From NCBI GenBank assembly GCA_000719105.1, contig JODX01000024.1, positions 1 to 64,000 of the forward strand: a stretch of 64,000 bases of DNA. Reading direction: 5' to 3'. The stretch's first letter is position 1; each line of letters opens with the position of its first letter. The DNA comes from Streptomyces sclerotialus (GTDB taxonomy: Bacteria; Actinomycetota; Actinomycetes; Streptomycetales; Streptomycetaceae). A program made the translations under genes and the position numbers. Shown here one piece after another: positions 28,957 through 36,951 of the stretch. The notes beneath the pieces are model-generated. The model did no database searches. It was not told the origin of the DNA and worked only from the letters and a program-made list of their open reading frames with translations.

Positions 28957-29673
28957 ATGGACAGCAGCCTCGCCGAGCTCGACGCGCGGATCACCGGGTG
29001 CCGTGCGTGCCCGCGGCTCGTCGACTGGCGCGAGGAGGTGGCCCGTACGAAGCGCGCCGCCTTCGCGGACTGGACCTACTGGGGGCGGCCGGTGCCGGGC
29101 TTCGGCCCCGCCGACGCGTCCCTGCTGATCCTGGGCCTGGCACCGGCCGCGCACGGAGGGAACCGGACCGGGCGGATGTTCACCGGGGACCGCTCCGGGG
29201 ACGTGCTGTACGCGGCGCTGTACGACGTGGGGCTGGCGTCGCGCCGTACCGTGGTGAGCGCCGACGACGGGCTGGAGCTGTACGGCGTCCGGATCACCTC
29301 GCCCGTGCACTGCGCACCGCCCGCCAACAAGCCGACGCCCGAGGAACGGGACACGTGCCGGTCCTGGCTGGTCACGGAGCTGGAACTGCTGCGGCCCACG
29401 GTACGGGCCGTCGTCGTGCTCGGCGCCTTCGGCTGGCAGGCAGCGCTGCCCGCACTGGCCGGGGCGGGCTGGGGGGTGCCCCGGCCGCGGCCCGCCTTCG
29501 CACACGGCGCGCACGTCACGCTGGCCGGGGAGCCGCGCCCGCTGGACCTCTTCGGCTGCTTCCACGTCAGCCAGCGCAACACCTTCACCGGGCGGCTCAC
29601 TCCCGCGATGCTGCGGGAGGTGCTGCGCACGGCGGCGGGGGCGGCGGGGCTGCCGGCCGGGCCGGAGCCGTAG
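28957..29673 (+). CDS. Family 5 uracil-DNA glycosylase (UdgB-type)
   Basis: 238 residues from ATG 28957; TACCGT ends six bases upstream. The N-terminal CRACPRL pair and later cysteines fit the iron-sulfur cluster of thermophile/actinobacterial UDGs. Motif A reads [19 protein letters not shown] and the C-terminal motif [14 protein letters not shown], both typical of family 5 (UDGb) rather than family 4. It removes uracil and other deaminated bases to start base excision repair. Confidence 0.92.
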   Translation: MDSSLAELDARITGCRACPRLVDWREEVARTKRAAFADWTYWGRPVPGFGPADASLLILGLAPAAHGGNRTGRMFTGDRSGDVLYAALYDVGLASRRTVVSADDGLELYGVRITSPVHCAPPANKPTPEERDTCRSWLVTELELLRPTVRAVVVLGAFGWQAALPALAGAGWGVPRPRPAFAHGAHVTLAGEPRPLDLFGCFHVSQRNTFTGRLTPAMLREVLRTAAGAAGLPAGPEP

Positions 29674-29755
29674 CCGGGCCGGAGCGGGCGAGGCGGGACG
29701 GGGCGGGGCGGGGCGGGGACGGGAAAACGGGCTGCGGGCGGTACCGGGCGCCGGT

Positions 29756-29761
29756 TAGCGT
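29756..29761 (+). promoter_or_regulatory. Leaderless -10 box of prolyl aminopeptidase gene
   Basis: TAGCGT ends seven bases before ATG 29769. The preceding gap is G-rich (GGGGCGGGGC-type runs) with no ribosome binding site. Confidence 0.45.
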
Positions 29762-29768
29762 CGCGCGC

Positions 29769-30743
29769 ATGGGCCTGTATCCGGAGATCGAACCGTACGA
29801 CCAGGGCATGCTCGACGTGGGCGACGGCAACCACGTGTACTGGGAGGTCTGCGGGAACCCGCGCGGCAAGCCCGCCGTGGTGCTGCACGGCGGCCCCGGC
29901 TCGGGCTGCAACGCCGACTCGCCCCGCTACTTCGACCCCGACGCGTACCGCATCGTCCTCCTCGACCAGCGTGGCTGCGGCCGCTCCACCCCGCACGCGA
30001 GCGCGTACGACACCGACATGAGCGTCAACACGACGGCGCACCTCATCGCCGACCTGGAGCGGCTGCGGCGGCACCTGGGCATCGAGCGGTGGCTCGTGTG
30101 GGGTGTGTCGTGGGGCTCGGTGCTCGGGCTGCGGTACGCGCAGACGCATCCGGGTGCCGTGTCCGAGCTGGTACTGACCGCGGTCGCCACCGGGGCCGAC
30201 CGCGAGGTGGCGCTGATGACGCGGGGGCTCGGGCAGTTCTTCCCCGAGGCCTTCGCACGGTTCGTCGCGGAGCTGCCCGAGGAGGACCGGAAGGACCCCG
30301 CGGGGAACCTGGCGGCGGCGTACAACCGGCTCGTCGAGTCGCCCGATCCCGAGGTGCGCGCCCGGGCGGCGCGGGCCTGGACCGACTGGGAGACCGCCGT
30401 CGCGGCCCTCCCGCCGCGTTCCGTCCCGCGATACGAGGACCCGGTCTTCCGCATGGGATTCGCCCGCACGGTCACGCACTACTGGGGCAACGGCCACTTC
30501 CTGGGCGAGGGCGACGAGGAGGGCGTGGTCCTGCGCGACGCCCCCCGCCTCGAGAACATCCCCGGCACCCTCGTCCAGGGCAGCCTCGATCCCGGCAACC
30601 TCCTGGGCACCGTTTGGCTGCTCCAGCGGGCCTGGCCGGGCTGTGAGCTGGTGCTCGTCGACGAGGTAGGGCACAACGCGGGGGCGCCGGGGATGGTGGA
30701 CGCGCTGGTGGCGGCTACGGACAGGTACGCGGCGCGGCGCTGA
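29769..30743 (+). CDS. pip: Prolyl aminopeptidase (proline iminopeptidase)
   Basis: 324 residues, the family length. The N-terminus DQGMLDVGDGNHVYWEVCGN and the oxyanion-hole HGGPGSGCN motif are diagnostic. The nucleophile elbow is WGVSWGSVLGLRYAQTHP, the acid lies near VQGSLDPGNLLGT and the histidine in DEVGHNAG. An alpha/beta hydrolase, it removes N-terminal proline from peptides. There is no signal peptide, so it is cytoplasmic. Confidence 0.95.
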   Translation: MGLYPEIEPYDQGMLDVGDGNHVYWEVCGNPRGKPAVVLHGGPGSGCNADSPRYFDPDAYRIVLLDQRGCGRSTPHASAYDTDMSVNTTAHLIADLERLRRHLGIERWLVWGVSWGSVLGLRYAQTHPGAVSELVLTAVATGADREVALMTRGLGQFFPEAFARFVAELPEEDRKDPAGNLAAAYNRLVESPDPEVRARAARAWTDWETAVAALPPRSVPRYEDPVFRMGFARTVTHYWGNGHFLGEGDEEGVVLRDAPRLENIPGTLVQGSLDPGNLLGTVWLLQRAWPGCELVLVDEVGHNAGAPGMVDALVAATDRYAARR

Positions 30744-30777
30744 GCCGAGCCGGCCGCCTTCGTCCGCGACGTCGCGC

Positions 30778-31179
30778 CTACTCCGGGACCATCGCGGTCG
30801 CCGTGATCTCCACGAGCTGGCCGGTGTAGCCGAGGCAGGCCACACCGAGGAGGGTGGAGGAGTGCGGGCCGATGCTGAGCCCGCCGGCCTCGACGACCTC
30901 CCAGACCCGGGAGAGGACCGCGGGGTCATCGGACACGACGTACACATCGGTCGACACGACGTGCTGGAAGTCACTGCCGGCCGCGCGCAGTTGTTCCCCG
31001 AGGTTCGCGAGTACTTGCTCGGCCTGCCGTACGGGGTCGCCCTCGCCGACCAGCTTCCCGTCGGCGTCGAGGGGGACGGCGCCGGCCAGGAAGGCCAGCT
31101 TGGTGCCTGCCTCGACGACGGAGGCGTGGGAGTAGACGGGGGGCGGGAAGAGGCCGGGGACGGTGACGCGTCGGATCAT
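30778..31179 (-). CDS. RidA (YjgF/YER057c/UK114) family protein
   Basis: 133 residues from ATG 31179; the upstream frame to 31287 has no homology, and GGAGAG precedes the ATG. YSHASVVEAGTKLAFLAG, LANLGEQLRAAGSDFQHVVS and GPHSSTLLGVACLGYTGQLVEI match the trimeric RidA fold. Members hydrolyse reactive enamine/imine intermediates. The usual Arg of the RidA subgroup is replaced by hydrophobic residues around LLGVACLG, so this may belong to another Rid subfamily. Confidence 0.88.
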   Translation of the reverse strand: MIRRVTVPGLFPPPVYSHASVVEAGTKLAFLAGAVPLDADGKLVGEGDPVRQAEQVLANLGEQLRAAGSDFQHVVSTDVYVVSDDPAVLSRVWEVVEAGGLSIGPHSSTLLGVACLGYTGQLVEITATAMVPE

Positions 31180-31475
31180 GGGTGCTCTCCGAGGGAGGAG
31201 ACGGGACAAGGAGACCTGCCGATCTTCCGCTCTCGTCGGCAGGGACGCAGCCGAATTACCGACCGTGCGGGCCACCCGTCGGTCCATGCCGCCAGGTGCC
31301 CGATCCAGGGGCGTGCTTCACGCAAGGGCGCAGGGAGCGTCGTCCGCTCGGGGAGCGGCAGTACGTCCTGCTCCGGGAAGTACTGGGCCCGCCACGCGTA
31401 CGTCTGCCCGTTGTGCGTGCAGAACTCCACCGTGAGTACTCCGGACCGCGTGGCCGCAGTGGTCCCGCGTCGGTG
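31180..31475 (-). other. Possible gene remnant between ridA and the DUF262 pseudogene
   Basis: About 300 bases. One minus-strand frame contains a protein-like stretch (VEFCTHNGQTYAWRAQYF then PEQDVLPLPERTTL) that is not part of DUF262. It has no convincing start and runs into the ridA start region. It may be the 3' end of a lost gene fused to the broken DUF262 frame. Confidence 0.35.
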
Positions 31476-31919
31476 CCTGCGACCTCGGACAGAGCCCACG
31501 GCGCAAGGAACCGGGCCATGGCCGTGAGCCGCTGGATGCCGTCGATGATCGCCCACTCGCTGTCCTCCGTCTCGGCCGCGTGGAAGGAGGGGACGGGAAT
31601 GCGCAGCAGCAGTGACTCGATCAGTCGGATCTGCTCCTCGCCGGACCAGATGCCGGCATGCCGCCGGAAGTCCGGGGCCAGGTCGATCATGCCGTTGCCG
31701 AGCCGGGGCATCAGCAGGTTGATCGTGGGACTGCTCCGTGGCCGTGTTATAGGCAGTGATCGGAAGCGCCGCGCGGCTCTCCGCGGTCTCCCGGTAACCA
31801 TCCCGCGCCTCTTCCGTGTCCTCGCCGTTGTCCACCTCGTAGTTCTTGGCGGTGTCGTCGATCTGCTGACCAACGAAAGTTTCCAAAGCTCCGCCTACGG
31901 TCTCCGCCGCCAGGGGCAC
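31475..31919 (-). pseudogene. DUF262 protein, frameshifted and truncated
   Basis: The first frame (from a GTG near 31919) reads VPLAAETVGGALETFVGQQI through LPITAYNTATEQ. Similarity then continues one frame over as TINLLMPRLGNGMIDLAPDF, LIESLLLRIPVPSFHAA and AIIDGIQRLTAMARF, the DUF262 (GmrSD/ParB-like) N-terminal region with its DGxQR motif. The break falls in a CCC run (31727-31729, GGG on the plus strand): removing one base restores the frame. Similarity stops after about residue 145 (WALSEVAG), so the rest of the domain is gone. DUF262 proteins are often type IV restriction or other defence components, but this copy is dead unless the shift is an assembly error. Confidence 0.8.
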
Positions 31920-32069
31920 CGCGACCGCCGCGTCATATTGGCAGGAGCACCTCAAGCTGACTGTGGTGGTCGAACGTTAGTACGGGAGGTGATCGCCAAC
32001 GGTGAGGGAATGGGCAATTGCCGCTGGTGAGGCGGGAGATCGGACGGTCGCGCATGTGGTGGGCGGGGC

Positions 32070-32590
32070 TCAGCGGTGGCGGGCGGGGCCCGTCGGGCGG
32101 AGGCCGCCCGAGCCGCCCGGGCCGCCCGAGCCGGAGTCACACCGGGGCCCGGGGCCCGGGATCTGCCAGGGGGCCGAGTGGGTCGTCGTGACGTGCCGCG
32201 GTGTGTCCTGCTCGGCGGGCTCGTGCTCGTCCTCGATGTGCTCGGCGTGACGTTCCCGCTGCCAGCCGTCGAAACGCTCGGCGGCCTGGCGGGCCTCGGC
32301 GGCGCTACGCCCCTCTCCGGCGCGGCGGACCTCGGCGGCACCGGAGAACAGGGCGGCCGTGTGCTCGGGGTCGGTGAACGCCTCCCGCACCGTGAGGTCG
32401 CCGCGCAGCACGCCGGTGGCCGTCTCCCGCAGCTTCGGGTCGGGCCCGGTGCTCAGGCTGCGCAGCGTGCGGTGCGGGCTGCGGGCCCGGCCTCGTCCTT
32501 CGCCACGTCCAGCAGGGTCCCCGGGTCCACCGCGCGTCCGTCCGGCACGCGGATCTCCCCCTTCCCCTCCTTCGCGTCAGTCGCTTCATT
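32070..32590 (-). pseudogene. Unrecognised frameshifted gene
   Basis: An upstream frame reads KEGKGEIRVPDGRAVDPGTL then LDVAKDEAG and stops at 32453. The next frame continues with credible protein (GPDPKLRETATGVLRGDLTV, SAAEARQAAERFDGWQRERH) to a stop at 32070, with a Gly/Pro-rich tail. The likely shift lies at 32470-32500. No family is recognised. Together with the DUF262 remnant it marks a decaying accessory insertion. Confidence 0.5.
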
Positions 32591-32689
32591 GTCCAACAGC
32601 CCTGCGATGAAGGTGAGTCGGGAATGTACGTGGCCTGCAGCCGGCGCCTGGCACAGGGCGGGGCGTACGGGCCGGTCCGCGTCGATAGG

Positions 32690-33262
32690 GTGTTCGGTCA
32701 CCGGCCACTGGTACGGAAGGGGAGCATCCTGTACACCGCACTCGCTCGACTCGTCCGGTTGATCCCGCCGCCGGCTGAGTTCCGGGAGAAGGACTGGACC
32801 TCGGTCGAGCGGGCGCTCGGCGTGGAGCTCCCGCCGGACTACAAGGAACTCATCCGCACATACGGTGGCGGCGACTGGGACGACTACCTCTATGTCCTGG
32901 AACCTGGATGCCCCAACGACAACTACGACCTCATCGAGTGGGAGGGCCGGCAGACCGAAGCGCTCGACGGGCTCTGGGAGTTCGAGAGGAAACCGGCTGA
33001 GCTGGAGGAGGAAGGCACCCGGGTGATTCCTTGGGCGGGCACGGACAACGGCGAGTGTCTGTACTGGCTCGTTCGACCGGATCAAGACCCGGCCGAGTGG
33101 ACGGTCATGATCAATGAAGCGCGCGGTGATCACTGGGAGCACTACGCCACTACCTGTACGCAGTTCCTGGCGGATGCCCTCGACGGCACGTTGACGTCCG
33201 ACATCCTTTCTTCGTGCTTCCCGTTGAGCACCCACCGGTTCTATCGGCTCCAGCCGGTGTGA
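32690..33262 (+). CDS. SMI1/KNR4 (SUKH-type) family protein
   Basis: About 190 residues. The SUKH core is clear: DWTSVERALGVELPPDYKEL, IRTYGGGDWDDYLYVLEPG, and the later GECLYWLVRPDQDPAEW with VMINEARGDHWEHY. SUKH proteins are commonly immunity proteins of contact-dependent toxins, but no toxin is adjacent. Homology seems to begin around ALARLVRLIPPPAEF. No ATG or GTG lies exactly there: GTG 32690 is the nearest, ATG 32624 is farther, and the best ribosome site (AAGGGGAGC at 32717-32725) points to a CTG at 32729. The start is therefore uncertain. Confidence 0.82.
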   Translation: MFGHRPLVRKGSILYTALARLVRLIPPPAEFREKDWTSVERALGVELPPDYKELIRTYGGGDWDDYLYVLEPGCPNDNYDLIEWEGRQTEALDGLWEFERKPAELEEEGTRVIPWAGTDNGECLYWLVRPDQDPAEWTVMINEARGDHWEHYATTCTQFLADALDGTLTSDILSSCFPLSTHRFYRLQPV

Positions 33263-33307
33263 TACGCCCGACGCATGCCGGCCAGGGGCATTCGGACCTT
33301 CTGGCCG

Positions 33308-34282
33308 TCAGTGCCGGCCGAACTGGACTCCGGTCCGCTGGACGGCGTCCGGGCGTACGGAGATGCCCTCGACGGTGAGCTGCTCGCCGTAGATGTCGGT
33401 GAGCCTGATGGGGCCGCCGCAGCCGGTGCCGTCGGGGGAGAGGAAGTAGTTGTACTCGGTACGGGTGAGCTGCCGCCAGCCGCTGCCGGTGCCGACCTCC
33501 AGGCGGGCCAGCGGGTTGCGGTGGCCGATCGCCTGGATGCCGCACCAGTACTGGGTGGATCCGGTCTTGTAGCGGATGGAGATCGTGTCGGAGGTGCCGG
33601 GGCTCAGCAGGCTCCAGCTGATCTTTATCTCGCCGGCGGAGAGGGCGGCGAGCTCGGCGAAGGCCTGCTTGCTGAGGTCGAGTTGGCCGGGTGCGCAGGG
33701 CGCCGGGCACTCGTTGGTGATCCGGACCGTGACGGAGGCGCCGTTCGCGGCACGGACGAGGATGTACGCCCCGCAGGCCTTGGACGTCTCGTAGTCGGTG
33801 GTGTTCATCGCCGCGATCATGAGGTCCGGGCTCGGACCGAACGAGCAGGCGCCGTCGCCGTCCGCGGCGTCGTAGTGGGTGGCGACTCCGTCGTAGGTGG
33901 TGCCGGGTTCGATCCGGCCGGCCAGTGATGCGGAAGTGGGCGCCGCCGCCCGGCGGTCGGGCGCGGGAGCGCTCGTGGCCGACGGCTGTGTCGAGGGAGT
34001 GGGGGCGGCCGGTTTCCCGTCCGGGGATTCCGTGGGGGAGGCGGACATGGATTTCGTCGGTTCCCGTTCCGGCTTCGACTCCGTCGGTGAGGAGCTCGCC
34101 CGGGTGTCGGCCACGGACGTGTCCCTGGCCTGCACGGTGTCGGCCTCCTCGGCGGGACGGAGGGCCACGACCAGCGAGACGACGAGCACCGCGGCCGCCA
34201 CGACGACCGCGGAGACGAGGGCGGCAGGTCGTCGCGTGCGGGGCGGCCGGCGGTGACTGTGCGGGTGGGAAGGGGGCGCCAC
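33308..34282 (-). CDS. Expansin-like secreted protein
   Basis: 324 residues from GTG 34282. An Arg-rich leader and one hydrophobic helix (ALVSAVVVAAAVLVVSLVVAL) anchor or export it. A Ser/Thr/Pro-rich linker covers about 50-120. The C-terminal 200 residues match the bacterial expansin layout: a double-psi beta barrel (GVATHYDAADGDGACSFG, VTVRITNECPAPCAPGQLDL) followed by a beta-sandwich binding module (ISIRYKTGSTQYWCGIQAIG). Expansins loosen cellulose or peptidoglycan networks without hydrolysis, so a plant-interaction or wall role is possible. Confidence 0.88.
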   Translation of the reverse strand: MAPPSHPHSHRRPPRTRRPAALVSAVVVAAAVLVVSLVVALRPAEEADTVQARDTSVADTRASSSPTESKPEREPTKSMSASPTESPDGKPAAPTPSTQPSATSAPAPDRRAAAPTSASLAGRIEPGTTYDGVATHYDAADGDGACSFGPSPDLMIAAMNTTDYETSKACGAYILVRAANGASVTVRITNECPAPCAPGQLDLSKQAFAELAALSAGEIKISWSLLSPGTSDTISIRYKTGSTQYWCGIQAIGHRNPLARLEVGTGSGWRQLTRTEYNYFLSPDGTGCGGPIRLTDIYGEQLTVEGISVRPDAVQRTGVQFGRH

Positions 34283-34455
34283 GGAGGAGTCCTTACGCGG
34301 TTCAGGAGAGTACGGCTTTCGACTCGTCAGTGGTCACAGGGGAGGGAAAGGTTGCCGTTGCCATTGCCGCAGGCGGTTGTGCGGACCGGTCGGCCCGACG
34401 CAGCTGCGGTGTTCCGCCGGCCGTCCGTACCCATCGGTTCGTGGGCCGGGCGGGC

Positions 34456-35016
34456 TCACGCCTCCTTGCCGGCGCGGTTCAGGCGGAGGGCGGAGATCAG
34501 GAAGAAGACGCCGCCGAGGAAGGCGTAGCCGGCAAGGGCGCTCAGGGAGGCGTCGTCGGTGCCCGCCTGTGCGAAGAAGGACGCGCCGGCGAGGGTGGAG
34601 ACGGCACCGCTGGCGATCATCGCCCACTGGCCGCCCAGTCGGCGTCGGAGGGCGCCGACGATGAGCTGGACGACGCCCGCGGTGACGGCCCAGGCGCCCC
34701 AGACGCGCAGCACGGCCGGGATACCGGAGGTGGCGGCGACGGCCAGGCCGATGCCGGTGAGGGTGCTGAGCGCGATGTTCGCGTAGAGGCCGCGGACCGG
34801 GCCGGCGTCCGCCTTGGCGGACCTGACGTCGACGACGGCGCACGCCACGTCGAACAGGGGGTAGATCACCAGCAGCGTCGCACTCAGCGGCCCGAGCGTG
34901 TCGGCGGTCGCGAACAACAGGGCGGCCCACACGGCGGCGAACGCGAAGCGCAGGAAGTAGAGCTTGCGCAGGGCCGCGGGGGCGGTGGTGGCGGTGGTGG
35001 CGGAGAGAGTGTCCAC
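34456..35016 (-). CDS. Six-helix integral membrane protein (DUF308/HdeD-like)
   Basis: 186 residues from GTG 35016, with AGAAAGG upstream; further in-frame ATGs lie in an 8-bp repeat upstream. Six hydrophobic segments are visible (for example LYFLRFAFAAVWAALLFATA, ALSTLTGIGLAVAATSG, LAGYAFLGGVFFLISALRL). The pattern resembles HdeD/DUF308-type proteins, but the family call is tentative. It is divergent from the TetR gene behind a twin operator, so it is very probably the TetR target. Confidence 0.75.
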   Translation of the reverse strand: MDTLSATTATTAPAALRKLYFLRFAFAAVWAALLFATADTLGPLSATLLVIYPLFDVACAVVDVRSAKADAGPVRGLYANIALSTLTGIGLAVAATSGIPAVLRVWGAWAVTAGVVQLIVGALRRRLGGQWAMIASGAVSTLAGASFFAQAGTDDASLSALAGYAFLGGVFFLISALRLNRAGKEA

Positions 35017-35032
35017 GGAAATGCCTTTCTGT

Positions 35033-35064
35033 GGCGGCATGGCGGCATGGCGGCATGGCGGTGT
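35033..35064. repeat. GGCGGCAT 8-bp tandem repeat in leader
   Basis: Three perfect GGCGGCAT units (35033-35056) and one degenerate unit (35057-35064) lie in the leader of the divergent membrane-protein gene. On the minus strand each unit reads ATGCCGCC, offering extra upstream ATGs whose frame depends on copy number. Confidence 0.8.
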
Positions 35065-35093
35065 GGTCGGTGACCGGACCGGCACATCCTCAT

Positions 35094-35167
35094 GAGGGAG
35101 AACGTTCGGTCTTGCAAGGGATCCAAGGTCACTGGCGCCTCCCTGTCAAGACCGAACGTTCTCCCTC
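35094..35167. promoter_or_regulatory. Twin TetR operator: 21-bp perfect inverted repeat
   Basis: Positions 35094-35114 are the exact reverse complement of 35147-35167, with 32 bases between. Each arm contains the palindrome GAACGTTC (35100-35107 and 35154-35161), centres 54 bp apart, about five helical turns. The right copy overlaps the expected -35 of the TetR gene; the left copy lies just downstream of the start point of the divergent membrane gene. This looks like a pair of TetR sites controlling both genes. Confidence 0.85.
35121..35149 (-). promoter_or_regulatory. Promoter of the divergent membrane protein gene
   Basis: On the minus strand TTGACA (35149-35144), a 17-base spacer and TTGGAT (35126-35121). 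The start point would be near 35114, giving a leader of about 98 bases that includes the left operator and the GGCGGCAT repeats. Confidence 0.72.
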
Positions 35168-35189
35168 GCGGGTTGATAACGTGGGCGCC

Positions 35190-35816
35190 ATGAGCGGGAG
35201 CAGAGCAGGTGGCAGCACGTCCGAGGCGCGATCGCGGCTGCTCGGTACGGCGACGAAAATCTTCTACGCGGAGGGGATCCACTCCGTCGGCGTCGACCGG
35301 ATCATCGCGGAGGCGCAGGTCACCCGCGCCACGCTGTACCGGCACTTCAAGGGCAAGGAAGAGCTCGTCCTCGCGTATCTCGACCAGGCGGATCGAGGCA
35401 TCCGGGCGCAGGTCACCGCGGCCCTGGCAAGCGGCGGGTCGGCGGCCGACAGGGTACGGGCCGTCGGCCGGGCCATCACCGAAGGCATCAGGTCCCCCGG
35501 GTTCCGCGGATGCGCCTTCCTCAACGCGGTGGCCGAGTATCCCGACCCGGCCCACCCGATCCACCAGGCCGTGCTGGCCCACCGGCAGTGGTTCCTGGAC
35601 ACCGTCACGGAGCTGCTGGCGCAGACCGGTCACGGGCCCGCCGACGCGGCCGGCCGACACTTCGTCATGCTCCGGGACGGCGCCATGGCGGCCGGCTGCC
35701 TCTTCGATCCGAAGCTGATCTCCGAGACGTTCCTGCAAGGCGTCGAAGCACTGCTGCAAGCGCGCACTGCCTCAGCGCTCGACCGCTTCTCCGGCTCCGG
35801 CTTCTCCGGCTCTTGA
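35190..35816 (+). CDS. TetR-family transcriptional regulator
   Basis: 208 residues from ATG 35190. TAACGT ends seven bases upstream, suggesting a leaderless mRNA. Residues about 10-60 are a TetR DNA-binding domain (LLGTATKIFYAEGIHSVGVD, AEAQVTRATLYRHFKGKEEL). The C-terminal ligand domain includes RSPGFRGCAFLNAVAEYPDP and ends in a short Ser/Gly-rich tail. It probably represses itself and the divergent membrane protein through the twin operator. The ligand is unknown. Confidence 0.93.
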   Translation: MSGSRAGGSTSEARSRLLGTATKIFYAEGIHSVGVDRIIAEAQVTRATLYRHFKGKEELVLAYLDQADRGIRAQVTAALASGGSAADRVRAVGRAITEGIRSPGFRGCAFLNAVAEYPDPAHPIHQAVLAHRQWFLDTVTELLAQTGHGPADAAGRHFVMLRDGAMAAGCLFDPKLISETFLQGVEALLQARTASALDRFSGSGFSGS

Positions 35817-35912
35817 GAGGCGGATCCGCATCGCTCCGGCAGGTAGCGGGTCGAGGGTGACCGAGCGGTCGTAGTTCTGAGGTCTGGGGGGGGCTGTGGG
35901 GTCCCACACCCT

Positions 35913-35943
35913 CCTGGTGTCACTTGTGCGGGGTGACACCAGG
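35913..35943. terminator. Bidirectional hairpin between tetR and the septum-type lipoprotein gene
   Basis: A perfect 11-bp stem (35913-35923 with 35933-35943), extendable past a small bulge, with a 9-base loop, between convergent genes. Confidence 0.7.
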
Positions 35944-36063
35944 GTGGCCGGGAACACGTGCGCGGGCCGCGCGGGGGCCGGGCGCGGTCCGGCGCGGTCG
36001 CGCGTCGGTGAGAGTGGTGCACGGCGCACCATCCGCACACGGCCCCGCTGATCCGACGGAGCG

Positions 36064-36951
36064 TCAGCCCGCCCAGACCTCGGCCTCGTCGGCCGGGACG
36101 GTGGTGGCCAGGCCCAGTTCCTTGCGGGCGGCGACCGACTTGTTCGGGTCGATGTCGGTGAAGGCCGGGTCGTAGGCGACGTAGAACGCGTCGACGTCGG
36201 CGGCGTTCGCGGCCTTCTGCCAGTTCCCGGCCGCCTTCGTCAGCGTCGCGCGGAGCTTGCCGACCTCGGTGCCCTCGATGCCGTCCAGACCCTTGACGTG
36301 TGCGTCGAGGGCGGCCGCGACGGCCTTGGCCTGCGCCTTGTAGCCGGCCAGGTCCTCCTCGACGGTGTCCTTCTCGGGCTGGTTCGCCCAGAGGGCCTCG
36401 TAGACCGCGTTCGAACCCTCGAGATACGTGGTCTGCTCGGGCTCGAGGGACTTCGCGGTGTCCAGCGAGCCGCTGAACGTGCCCTTCTCCGCGGTGTACG
36501 TGCAGCTCACCGCGCGGTCACCCGTCGCCCAGCTCTCCTTGGTCGGGGTGTAGTAGAAGAGGACGACGCCCTTGGGGAGCGCCCAGGTGTCCGGGGCGTA
36601 CTTCTGCGCCTCGACCGGGCAGCGGTTGTCCGCGATCGTGGAGACCTCGTCATCGCCGGGGTACTCCGTGCCCTTGTCGACCGCGAACTCGCCGACGACC
36701 TGGCCCTCGTGCGCCTCGTCGCAGGGCACGATCTCGACGGCGTACGCCGTCCCCTCGGCCTTGCCGTTCGGGTTGTAGCAGTCGCCGACGTCCAGCGAGA
36801 ACACCGAGCGCTGGCGAGCCACCTTCTTCGCGCCGTCCTTGGCGCTGTCGACGGCGTCGGAGACGTCCGAGCATCCCACCGCGCCGATCGCGAGCAGGGC
36901 GGCAACGGCGGATATGCCGCGAAGGGAACGGTACGGGGCACGGATTGGCAT
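36064..36951 (-). CDS. Lipoprotein with septum-formation-type domain
   Basis: 295 residues from ATG 36951. The signal has lipobox IGAVGC (cysteine about 27). The next part (FSLDVGDCYNPNGKAEG, VEIVPCDEAHEGQVVGEF, DNRCPVEAQKYAPDTW) matches the extracytoplasmic 'septum formation' domain with paired cysteines. The C-terminal third is helical. Family members occur in actinobacterial envelope proteins; a direct septation role for this one is only inferred. Confidence 0.82.
   Translation of the reverse strand: MPIRAPYRSLRGISAVAALLAIGAVGCSDVSDAVDSAKDGAKKVARQRSVFSLDVGDCYNPNGKAEGTAYAVEIVPCDEAHEGQVVGEFAVDKGTEYPGDDEVSTIADNRCPVEAQKYAPDTWALPKGVVLFYYTPTKESWATGDRAVSCTYTAEKGTFSGSLDTAKSLEPEQTTYLEGSNAVYEALWANQPEKDTVEEDLAGYKAQAKAVAAALDAHVKGLDGIEGTEVGKLRATLTKAAGNWQKAANAADVDAFYVAYDPAFTDIDPNKSVAARKELGLATTVPADEAEVWAG

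Noticed and set aside
32305..32589. An Arg-rich minus-strand frame beginning with ATG 32589
   Set aside because: Its composition is that of a shadow frame. The credible protein text in this stretch lies in the two other minus-strand frames.
35100..35161. LexA (SOS) boxes
   Set aside because: GAACGTTC lacks the four-base spacer of the actinobacterial box GAAC-N4-GTTC. Its position beside a TetR gene gives a better explanation.
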